Origin: an uncultured Collinsella sp.
GTDB lineage: Bacteria; Actinomycetota; Coriobacteriia; Coriobacteriales; Coriobacteriaceae
Assembly: GCA_902478995.1 (NCBI GenBank)
Contig: CABSNF010000044.1
Span: 1 to 17,934, forward strand
Direction: 5' to 3'
Length of the DNA: 17,934 bases
In this document: in pieces, positions 1-6,952 of the stretch
Position numbering within the stretch: the stretch's first letter is position 1
Layout: every line of letters begins with the position of its first letter
Program-made: the position numbers and the translations under genes
Notes under the pieces: generated by a model
What the model was told of the DNA's origin: nothing
The model's input: the letters and a program-made list of their open reading frames with translations, nothing else
Databases searched by the model: none

Positions 1-3000
1 GCAGCGTGTAGGTGTGCTTGCCGGCAGCGGTGTACTCGATGGGGCTCATCGTGATTTTGCCGTCGGCGGCGTTGGTGCCGGTGGCGACGACCTCGTTGCC
101 CTCGACGAGCTCGAAGGAGAACTCGCCCTCAGTCATGTCGCGGCCGGTCAGGAACTTGGTCGCGGTGATCTGGTCGGTGACGCGCGTCTCAACAGGCGTC
201 ACGTTATAGGTGTTGGTGAACGTAAATGCCACATCGCCGTCCGACTTGCGGGACACCCTCAGATTACCCTCGCCGTCATCAGTCACGGTGAAGGAAACCG
301 TACGCGAAGGCTCGACGTCGTTGGTCACGCCAGCGACCTCGCCGGACTCTGTCACGGTGTAGGTAAAGGTGTGCTCGCGCTTCTCGGGCTTCTTGCCCAG
401 AGCCTTGTTGAGGTCGTCGAGCGTAAAGGTAATCTTGCCAAAGTCGACCTTGCCCTTGGCATCATTGGTCACGCTCGCGTTCGCGGGCATGGGTGCGCCC
501 TCTTCACCGGTCACGGTAAAGGTGAACTTGCCGGCAATGTCAGCCGGGGTCAGGCCATCAGGAACCTGCAGATTCTTCTTGCCCGCAAGCGATGCCTCGA
601 CAGATGCGGCAGTGTAGGCGTTCACAAACTCGTTGCCGGCGTCGCCGTAGACAGCCGTCGCCGTCAGGGTACCATCGCCGTTGTCGGCAACGGTCACATA
701 TGCGTCAATTGCCGCCGTGGTAGCGCTCACGCCCGCAGGCAGCTCGCCGGTCTGCTCGGCAGCAATGTAATGAATAGTCCACGTGGGCTTATCTGCGCTG
801 GCGTCAAACGACGCCTTGTCTTCCTCGACAAGCTTGACAAGCGACTTGGTCGTGTACGTCAGCGGACCGAACTCAACCTTGCCACTCTTGTTGGTTGCGT
901 TCAGCAGGACCTCGTCGTGCCCCGCGTAGCTCAACGTAAACTTGAATTCACCGTCGACCATCAGGCGCCCCGTGAGCGTCTTGGTAGCCTCAAGAGTCAG
1001 CGGGGTTTCCGTCTTGGCGCTATAGGTGTTCGTGAACTTAGTCTCACCCGAGGTCTTTTCAACGTCGGCCTTAAGCTCGCCCTTGGCGTTAACCGTCACA
1101 GTCACCTTGAACGTGGCAACGTTCTTGCTGTAGGTAATGCCACCGGCGTCGCCCTTGACCTCGCGGACCTCATAGGTGTACTCGCCCGGCTCGGCATAAG
1201 TAATCTTGCCAAAGTTAATGGCTGCCTTGCCCTTGTCGAGATCGGCATTGGTCACAGTTACGGTCGCGGGGTCGGGCATCGGGGCATTGTTGTCGGACGT
1301 CGCGGAGAGCTCAAACTCAAACGCATCCGTATCCGCCCACTTGCGGCCCTCGAGCACCTTGGTCAGACCAAAGTCAGTCTTGGTATCCACCGTTGTCGGC
1401 TTGGCTGCAAGGCTAAAGATAATCTTGCCGTTGTTGCCCAGGTGCGAATGCACGTGCGTGGAAGTCGCAACGGAGGAAAGGTCGTTCCACCTGGGGTTAA
1501 GCACGTCGCGCGCGGTCTCGGTCATATTGCCGCCCACGTCGGCCTTGGTGGTATGCAACTGGTCGATATAGGCAAGTCGCGCGGTTCCCTTGTTAAAGGA
1601 CCAGTAGCCGTCCTCTTTGACCAGAGCGCCGTCGTAGTTGGCGATCTCGTGCCCTTCAAACATCACAACGGCATAGTCGTTCTTCGGCTTAAGGTCTTCG
1701 CCCATCGCCACAAACTCGTCCTTGTAATAATAGACGCCGCTACCCTGCGGCTTTACCGTCGTGCGCTGGGTGCATGCCTCGTCCGTGTAGATAGGCGTGA
1801 CCTTTTGGAAGTAATAGTAGCTGTTGGTATCGGAGGGCTCAAACTCGGCAACAACATCGCCCAGCTCGCCGCCCGACCACTTGTTGGCCAGGAAGTAGAC
1901 CGTCTGGTTGTCGGTACCCTTGTGGGTGTCGATATACTCCTCGAGTTCCTTATCGGGCGTAAACAGGCTGTTGCGCGCGTCGTCCTTGACGCTCGAGGTG
2001 TATTTAACCTGAATAGGCTTGATGTCATTGAGCGACGTGTGCTCAAAAATCCCCTTTTCCATGTCCACGTGATAGTTGATCAACGGAATCAGCGATGCGG
2101 GAATCTTGACCGTCACGATATCGCCCTGCTGCGCGTTGTCAGAACGCGCGACGGTGATGACCAGGTCCTTGGCAATACCCAAAAACTCATATGTGTCCAC
2201 ATTGCCCTTGGTGGTCTTGGTCACCTTGTCAATGGTTTCGCCATTAATCTGAGCGCTGATAAACTCATCGACCTGCATGAAGTCGCCCAGCTCATCACTA
2301 AAGGTGATGTAGCCGGACTTGCTGGGGTCGTAGCCATCCTCGACCTGGGTTGGATAGCTCTTGTCCTCGGTGATAGAGGCAGAGATATCCTTAAATACCT
2401 GGTTGAGCTCATCGGCGTTCGACGCAGCCTTGTAGAAGTCGGAATTCTCGGTGCGTTGACCAAGCTCATTGGTTTTGTAGGACGTGGCGTTTGGATAGTT
2501 GCTCGACACGGCGTGCATGAACCTGTTTTCTTTGCTTGCCTTGCTAATGGCCTGATCCGGGTTCGCACCGCTAAAGATGCCGATGGTGTAGATGGTGGCG
2601 CCTTTATCTTTCATGGTCTTGGCGGCATTAACGGCATCATTAGCGACACCGGACTCAAAACCATTAGAACTTGTAGGAGAGCCGTCGGTAAAGAACACGA
2701 CGACCTTCTGGGCATCCGCGCGGCCCGACATGTCGCGAGCAAGCTCAAGGCCGTAATCAGCCTGCGTAGCGCCGGCAGGTTCGATGAAGCCGACCGTATT
2801 CTTAAGTTCCGTCGCAGTGCTATCGACACACGGCGTCAAGCCCTTCATAACCTGCGAATAGTTGTGCGTGTATCCCTGACGATCGCGATACGTATCGTTG
2901 CCGATTGTATTATTTCTCTTATTGCCCGCGAACTTAACGATGGCAACCTGATGCCATTTGTTCTTATCATTGATGCTCTTGTTTTGCTCGGCAATGGTAT

Positions 3001-3439
3001 CGATAAAACTGTTCGCGGCGGACTTGAGTGCATTGATGCGCGTAGTGGACCTTTCGCCCATATCGTCACTCATCGAACCGGAGGCATCGAGCACGAGAAC
3101 GATATCGAGCGGTTTAGTGACCAGCGACGTTGTATCAGAGGTCGAAGAGATCGTGGAAAGCGTCGTCACAAAGTCAGACTTTTCGTCCTCTGCGGGCTCG
3201 ACCGTCTTGTCCGTCCAGATCCGGCCCACATAACGTGTCGTCTGGTCCTGCTCGCCGCCCGACGCCCAGTATTGCCAACGGCTGGTGGTGTCAGGATCGA
3301 CTGTCTTTGTCGCTGCCGGTCCGTCCGTTCCGGTGCTGGACCCGGCGTTAGCCTCGGGCAGCATGGCAAATGCTGCGGCCGGCAGTACCAGCACAACGGC
3401 CAGTATCACCGACAGGAGGCCCCTCGTGTACTTACTCAT
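1..3439 (-). CDS. Secreted vWA-domain surface protein with repeated Spy0128/FctA pilin domains (partial, 3' end outside window)
   Basis: This frame is open from an ATG at 3439 to the left edge: 1146 codons without a stop. The start is preceded by a good ribosome site (AAGGGAG). Residues 1 to about 32 form a signal peptide: a basic N-end, a hydrophobic core, then an ANA-type cleavage site. A von Willebrand A domain follows (about residues 100-330) with a complete MIDAS metal site: D118-A-S-G-S122, T225 and D252 in FFTDGSP. Residues 330-690 are beta-rich and not assigned. From 690 on come FctA/Spy0128-type domains. Each starts with a Lys in a (T/G)K-x-LxGR-like strand and ends with an Asn in F(T/V)N(T/A)Y, the usual isopeptide pair: K694/N804, K820/N940, K954 or K955/N1076, and K1095 in a fourth cut by the edge. 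An LPXTG anchor would be expected further on but cannot be seen. Role as an adhesin or pilus-tip protein is inferred. The long plus-strand frame over it is antisense. Confidence 0.9.
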   Translation of the reverse strand, partial: MSKYTRGLLSVILAVVLVLPAAAFAMLPEANAGSSTGTDGPAATKTVDPDTTSRWQYWASGGEQDQTTRYVGRIWTDKTVEPAEDEKSDFVTTLSTISSTSDTTSLVTKPLDIVLVLDASGSMSDDMGERSTTRINALKSAANSFIDTIAEQNKSINDKNKWHQVAIVKFAGNKRNNTIGNDTYRDRQGYTHNYSQVMKGLTPCVDSTATELKNTVGFIEPAGATQADYGLELARDMSGRADAQKVVVFFTDGSPTSSNGFESGVANDAVNAAKTMKDKGATIYTIGIFSGANPDQAISKASKENRFMHAVSSNYPNATSYKTNELGQRTENSDFYKAASNADELNQVFKDISASITEDKSYPTQVEDGYDPSKSGYITFSDELGDFMQVDEFISAQINGETIDKVTKTTKGNVDTYEFLGIAKDLVITVARSDNAQQGDIVTVKIPASLIPLINYHVDMEKGIFEHTSLNDIKPIQVKYTSSVKDDARNSLFTPDKELEEYIDTHKGTDNQTVYFLANKWSGGELGDVVAEFEPSDTNSYYYFQKVTPIYTDEACTQRTTVKPQGSGVYYYKDEFVAMGEDLKPKNDYAVVMFEGHEIANYDGALVKEDGYWSFNKGTARLAYIDQLHTTKADVGGNMTETARDVLNPRWNDLSSVATSTHVHSHLGNNGKIIFSLAAKPTTVDTKTDFGLTKVLEGRKWADTDAFEFELSATSDNNAPMPDPATVTVTNADLDKGKAAINFGKITYAEPGEYTYEVREVKGDAGGITYSKNVATFKVTVTVNAKGELKADVEKTSGETKFTNTYSAKTETPLTLEATKTLTGRLMVDGEFKFTLSYAGHDEVLLNATNKSGKVEFGPLTYTTKSLVKLVEEDKASFDASADKPTWTIHYIAAEQTGELPAGVSATTAAIDAYVTVADNGDGTLTATAVYGDAGNEFVNAYTAASVEASLAGKKNLQVPDGLTPADIAGKFTFTVTGEEGAPMPANASVTNDAKGKVDFGKITFTLDDLNKALGKKPEKREHTFTYTVTESGEVAGVTNDVEPSRTVSFTVTDDGEGNLRVSRKSDGDVAFTFTNTYNVTPVETRVTDQITATKFLTGRDMTEGEFSFELVEGNEVVATGTNAADGKITMSPIEYTAAGKHTYTL

Positions 3440-3540
3440 CGCGTCTCCCTTCTCGCAGGCTCAAACCTTGCATCAGCCTAAAGTTACGGAATGAGACACA
3501 ATTTGGGCAGGTGACACACGTTCCAGATTCGATTTTGAAC

Positions 3541-3558
3541 GTGAGACAAATGTCTCAC
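3541..3558. promoter_or_regulatory. Operator-like palindrome upstream of the surface-protein gene
   Basis: GTGAGACA-AA-TGTCTCAC is a perfect 8-2-8 palindrome about 100 bp upstream of the ATG at 3439. Two further TGAGACAC half-sites lie at 3493-3500 and 3565-3572. The cluster suggests a binding site for a dimeric regulator that controls the surface protein, but no regulator can be named. Confidence 0.4.
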
Positions 3559-3609
3559 CAAAGTTGAGACACGAGAGTTTTCGCAGGAAAACGGGTGCGA
3601 CTCAAGATG

Positions 3610-3840
3610 AGCGGGCTAAAATTGCCCGTTTTCTTCCATCAGGAGAGGATTAGGAGATAGCCTCCACCACGAAACCGGACCATTTACTACGTTTAACCCG
3701 GTACCCCCGACCATAGCCGCGTTTCATGAAACACAGCAGGCGTTTTACCTGCGGTTTTATTTTTGCGTTGTTCGCCATGGTTGAGGGTAGCGGCTTAAAC
3801 GTAGTAGATGGGCCCATTTCGTGGCAGACGGGTCGCGCGG
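3610..3840. repeat. Structured intergenic repeat, copy 1
   Basis: The arms at 3667-3696 and 3795-3824 are inverted repeats matching at 26 of 30 positions. They enclose a small hairpin (GCAGG/CCTGC, 3736-3752) and a core, TTTACCTGCGGTTTTATTTT (3744-3763), that recurs in copy 2 about 249 bp further on. Upstream, a CCGTTTTCTTCC segment also recurs. It resembles a MITE or palindromic intergenic element; no transposase is present. Confidence 0.6.
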
Positions 3841-3849
3841 CAGCCCTCG

Positions 3850-4080
3850 CAAGGCCAAAATGATCCGTTTTCCTCCGTCCGTGGGAGATCAAGCGCTGTT
3901 ACTGATATGGTGGCATTTCAAAACTATGCCGGATTACGGGGCAAAAGTCGGAGCCCTCATCCATACCCCCTATTTTTGAAAAAAGCGGGCTGTTTACCTG
4001 CGGTTTTATTTTCGTGGTTTTCGATATGGTTGGGGATTCGCAATCCAGCCCCGTAATCCGGCATAGTTTTGTTCGCAGCG
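3850..4080. repeat. Structured intergenic repeat, copy 2
   Basis: The arms at 3919-3942 and 4048-4071 form a perfect 24-bp inverted repeat (containing CTATGCCGGATTACGG). They enclose the same TTTACCTGCGGTTTTATTTT core as copy 1 (3993-4012) and a similar small hairpin (GCGGG/CCTGC). The arm sequence differs from copy 1, yet each copy is self-complementary, so the structure rather than the sequence seems to be kept. Confidence 0.65.
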
Positions 4081-4086
4081 GCCCAA

Positions 4087-4136
4087 CCGCGCGTTTAAGC
4101 GCGGGGCCGGTGGGGCATTTTTGCCCCACCGGCCCC
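4087..4136 (-). terminator. Putative terminator hairpins downstream of the Ech operon
   Basis: A perfect 15-bp GC-rich stem (4103-4117 with 4122-4136, loop TTTT) lies 21 bases after the last operon gene. A second stem, CCGCGC/GCGCGG (4087-4104), adjoins it. Neither is followed by a clear T run on the minus strand, so termination here is plausible but not certain. Confidence 0.5.
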
Positions 4137-4157
4137 TATTCCAGCTCTATTCCAGCG

Positions 4158-4499
4158 CTACTCCGGCTTGGTTTCTACCGTGGGAGTCTTGTTCGCCGCA
4201 ACTGGAGTGCGGGCGGTGTCCATAGTCAGGCAGTGCTTGGGGCAGCTCTCGACGCACTCGCCGCACACCACGCAGGCGTACGGGTCGATCGACCACGTTC
4301 CGCCCTTGCGATCGACCGCGAGCGCGCCCGCCGGGCAACGCCGTGCGCACATGCCGCAGCAGATGCACACGTCCATGTCATTGACGATATGCCCGCGCAA
4401 GCGCTCGGGCGCCGTCAGCTTCTCCTGCGGATAGCACACCGTGACCGGCCGCTTGACCATAGAACCCAAGGCCGTCTTGGCAAATGTCAGTAAACTCAT
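4158..4499 (-). CDS. echF: Ech-type hydrogenase ferredoxin-like subunit (EchF/NuoI family)
   Basis: This 113-residue polyferredoxin subunit would pass electrons from reduced ferredoxin into the hydrogenase module. It carries two classical 4Fe-4S motifs: C45-x2-C48-x2-C51-x3-C55-P and C76-x2-C79-x2-C82-x3-C86-P. An extra Cys (C47) sits inside the first motif. The N-terminal ~20 residues resemble the amphipathic lead of NuoI proteins, and the last ~20 residues are a Thr/Pro/Lys tail. It is the last gene of the operon, seven bases after the stop of the large-subunit gene, with an AAAGG-type ribosome site overlapping that stop. Size and position match EchF of six-subunit Ech hydrogenases. Complex I NuoI is also homologous, but the Ni-binding large subunit next door decides for hydrogenase. 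Confidence 0.9.
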   Translation of the reverse strand: MSLLTFAKTALGSMVKRPVTVCYPQEKLTAPERLRGHIVNDMDVCICCGMCARRCPAGALAVDRKGGTWSIDPYACVVCGECVESCPKHCLTMDTARTPVAANKTPTVETKPE

Positions 4500-4506
4500 G
4501 CCGCGC

Positions 4507-5595
4507 CTACCTTTCCGTGCAGCTAATGCAGGGGTCGATGGTCAGGATGATCATGGGCACGCTAGCAAGGAGCACGCCCTGCAGCGCATGCGTCAGACCT
4601 GCCAGGTTTTGCGACGTCGGCGTGCGCACGCGAAAACGGTCCAGGTTCTTGGTGCCGTTGCCGCGTACATAGTAATACGCCTCGCCACGCGGTTGCTCAA
4701 TCACAACCTCGCCACGCGCGCCGTCGGCCGGCGTGAGCTTGGTGCGTCCGCCGATGCCGTCGTGCGGAATCTTGCCGACAAGCTCCTTGATGATGTCCAT
4801 GGCCTGCGTGACCTCGGCACAACGCACCTGGCAGCGGGCATAGCAATCGCCATCGGTGGCAACAATCGGCTCAAACGCAGCCAGATCCGCATAGGCGCCG
4901 TCACCGAACATGCGCACGTCGTAATCCACGCCCGAGGCGCGCCCAAACGGGCCGACCATCGAAAGCTCCAGCGCGTCCTTCTTGCTGATCACGCCCACGC
5001 CATGCAGGCGCTCGCCGCAGCTATTGTCGTCCAAAAACGTATGCACCAAGGCCTCGTAGTCGGGGCGCATGGCGTCAAGCGTCTGGACAATGCCGGCCAG
5101 CTCGGAGTCCTCGATATCGTGCTTAAGGCCGCCGATCTCGTTAATCGAAAGGATCACGCGGCCGCCGCAGGTACTCTCAAAAATCTTGAGAATCTGCTCG
5201 CGCAGGGTCCACGAACGATAGAACAGCGCCTCGAAGCCAAAGGCATCGGCGAGCAGGCCCAACCACAGCAGATGCGAGTGAATGCGCGAAAGCTCGTGCA
5301 AAATGGTGCGGATATACTGCACACGGCCGGGCACCTCGATGTCAAGCATGCGCTCGCAGGCGCTGGCATAGCCGCAGCTGTGACCCACGGCGCAGATGCC
5401 GCAGATGCGCTCGGCGATGTAGCCAAACTGGTGCATGTCGCGCTTTTCGGTGAGCTTCTCGAGTCCGCGGTGCACAAAGCCGATCTGCGGAATTGCCTCG
5501 ATGACGCGGTCGTCCTCGATCACCAGGTCCAGATGAAGCGGCTCGGGCAGCACCGGGTGCTGCGGGCCAAACGGAATAACGGAGCGACGTGCCAT
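4507..5595 (-). CDS. echE: Group 4 [NiFe] hydrogenase large (catalytic) subunit, EchE type
   Basis: This 362-residue subunit should hold the Ni-Fe(CN)2CO centre that reduces protons or oxidises H2. Both Ni-ligand motifs are present: R63-I-C65-G-I-C68-x3-H72 near the N-end and D354-P-C356-I-S-C359-T-E-R362 at the very C-end. Complex I NuoD proteins lack these cysteines, so this is a true hydrogenase rather than an NADH dehydrogenase subunit. The N-end (GPQHPVLPEP) and IPQIGFVHRGLEKL are typical of the EchE/CooH/HycE/NuoD family. The protein stops straight after the second CxxC, with no C-terminal extension for a maturation protease to remove. It starts five bases after the echD stop, with GGAGG overlapping the end of echD. 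Confidence 0.95.
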   Translation of the reverse strand: MARRSVIPFGPQHPVLPEPLHLDLVIEDDRVIEAIPQIGFVHRGLEKLTEKRDMHQFGYIAERICGICAVGHSCGYASACERMLDIEVPGRVQYIRTILHELSRIHSHLLWLGLLADAFGFEALFYRSWTLREQILKIFESTCGGRVILSINEIGGLKHDIEDSELAGIVQTLDAMRPDYEALVHTFLDDNSCGERLHGVGVISKKDALELSMVGPFGRASGVDYDVRMFGDGAYADLAAFEPIVATDGDCYARCQVRCAEVTQAMDIIKELVGKIPHDGIGGRTKLTPADGARGEVVIEQPRGEAYYYVRGNGTKNLDRFRVRTPTSQNLAGLTHALQGVLLASVPMIILTIDPCISCTER

Positions 5596-5600
5596 GGACC

Positions 5601-6320
5601 TTACGCCTCCTTTTTCTGCTTGTCGCGGGCGGCCTTGGCGGCAAGCGCCGCGCGGACCTTGGCCGCTTTCTCGGGATCCATGGCGGCGAGCTTTGCTTCC
5701 AGCTCGGCGGCTTTGAGCGCGGCCTTGGCGGCAGCTTCATCGTGCTGAGCATCGGAGCCGGCAGCCGCAGCGGGCTGAGCGACAGTAGCACCCGCGGCAT
5801 CGCCAGCGCCCGCGGCACCCTCCTCCGCAGCGGCCGCGGCAGCAGCGGCCTTCTCGGCAGCGGCTTTGCGCGCCTTGGCCTCGGCGGCGGCACGAACCTT
5901 CATGGCTTTCTCGCGGGCGGCTTTCACCTCGGGCGTGATCACACTCATGGGCTCGGCGGTCGAGACCTGGTAGAAAAAGCCCTTAAAGTCAATCTGCATA
6001 TCGGTGATGGCAAGACCAAATAGGTCGTGGGCCTCATTTTCAAACGGAAATACCGCCGGATAATACGAGCTGATGGACGGAATCTCCTGGCACTGGTCGA
6101 TGCCCTCAACCACCAGGTTCTCGATCGCATAGTTTCCGTCCCGCGCGATCTGCTCTTGCGCAGCGCGGACGTTGATAAACGTATAGACCAGGCGATACGA
6201 TCCGTCGTCCACACAGCGCTCGGCATGCATCTGCACAAAGCGCGCGCCGGCACCCTTGAGCGCCTGGACATGCGGCAACAGCTCGTCGATCCTGACGGTG
6301 ATATAGATAGCCTTTTGCAT
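5601..6320 (-). CDS. echD: Ech-type hydrogenase subunit EchD (NuoC/30-kDa family) with long Ala-rich C-terminal extension
   Basis: Residues 1 to about 130 form a short NuoC/HycE-N-like domain. The family signature is visible as FPFENEAHDLFGL at about residues 91-103. It is a structural subunit that docks the catalytic subunit to the small subunit and binds no cofactor. Residues from about 133 to 239 form an unusual tail rich in Ala, Lys and Glu, with an initial helix-like run, an Ala/Gly-rich middle and a second charged helix ending in DKQKKEA. EchD proteins are usually much shorter. The ATG overlaps the echC stop by one base (TAATG), which implies translational coupling. Assignment of the core is firm; the role of the tail is unknown. 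Confidence 0.9.
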   Translation of the reverse strand: MQKAIYITVRIDELLPHVQALKGAGARFVQMHAERCVDDGSYRLVYTFINVRAAQEQIARDGNYAIENLVVEGIDQCQEIPSISSYYPAVFPFENEAHDLFGLAITDMQIDFKGFFYQVSTAEPMSVITPEVKAAREKAMKVRAAAEAKARKAAAEKAAAAAAAAEEGAAGAGDAAGATVAQPAAAAGSDAQHDEAAAKAALKAAELEAKLAAMDPEKAAKVRAALAAKAARDKQKKEA

Positions 6321-6940
6321 TACTCGGCCTCCTTTGCAGCGGCGGGCGTCTCAGCAGGCACGTCGCCAGCGGCGGGCGCTGCGGACTTCCCGGCACGCGC
6401 GTCACCGGCGGCGGCCGTGTCACCGGCCCCCGCAGCCACAAACCCGTCCTCGCCCAGCTCAACGCCACCGTCCCAGGTAGCAGCGCCGCCCACGGTGAGC
6501 GGATCGCCGCCGGCGCGCATCACGGCCTCCTTCTGGTCCAGGATGCCGCACGCCTCCACGATGGCATCGATCACGGTCTCGGGACGAATGGCGCACCCGG
6601 GCGCGTACACGTCCACGGGAATCGCGCGGTCCACGCCGCCGATCACGTTATACGCATCGCGGAACACGCCGCCCGAGCACGCGCAGATGCCGCACGCCAC
6701 CACGCACTTGGGCTCGAGCATCTGGTTGTAGATCTGGCGCACGACGGGCAGGTTCTGGGCATTGACCGACCCCGTCACCAAAAAGATATCCGCATGCTTG
6801 GGGTTGCCGGTATTGACCACGCCAAAGCGCTCCGCATCGAACAGCGGCGTGAGCGAGGCCAACACCTCAATATCGCATCCGTTGCAGCTCGAGCCGTCGT
6901 AATGAATAACCCACGGCGAGCGCGACATTTTATGATCCAT
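6320..6940 (-). CDS. echC: [NiFe] hydrogenase small subunit, EchC (NuoB family)
   Basis: This 206-residue subunit carries the proximal 4Fe-4S cluster next to the Ni-Fe site. The ligands are C19 and C22 (SSCNGCDIE), C86 in GICACSGG and C116 in APGCAIRPE. The family core ends near residue 150. The rest is a Gly/Ala-rich tail (roughly 165-206) of low complexity that EchC proteins normally lack. The gene starts 12 bases after the stop of the fused membrane subunit, with a GGAGGC ribosome site, and its stop overlaps the echD start. Complex I NuoB is homologous, but the adjacent Ni-binding subunit sets the assignment. Confidence 0.93.
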   Translation of the reverse strand: MDHKMSRSPWVIHYDGSSCNGCDIEVLASLTPLFDAERFGVVNTGNPKHADIFLVTGSVNAQNLPVVRQIYNQMLEPKCVVACGICACSGGVFRDAYNVIGGVDRAIPVDVYAPGCAIRPETVIDAIVEACGILDQKEAVMRAGGDPLTVGGAATWDGGVELGEDGFVAAGAGDTAAAGDARAGKSAAPAAGDVPAETPAAAKEAE

Positions 6941-6952
6941 GGATGCCGCCTC

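Larger units (their letters stand above)
3440..4157. other. Non-coding gap with operator-like palindrome and two tandem inverted-repeat elements
   Basis: This 718-base stretch separates the start of the surface-protein gene from the 3' end of the hydrogenase operon. It holds an 18-bp palindrome at 3541-3558, two tandem elements at about 3610-3840 and 3850-4080, and hairpins at 4087-4136. Short open frames on both strands have no ribosome sites and mostly follow the inverted repeats. No convincing protein gene is seen. Confidence 0.7.

Noticed and set aside
14..3481. 1155-codon open frame on the plus strand opposite the surface-protein gene
   Set aside because: It is codon-aligned antisense of the real minus-strand gene, has no recognisable domains or membrane or signal pattern, and covers a gene with clear vWA and FctA motifs.
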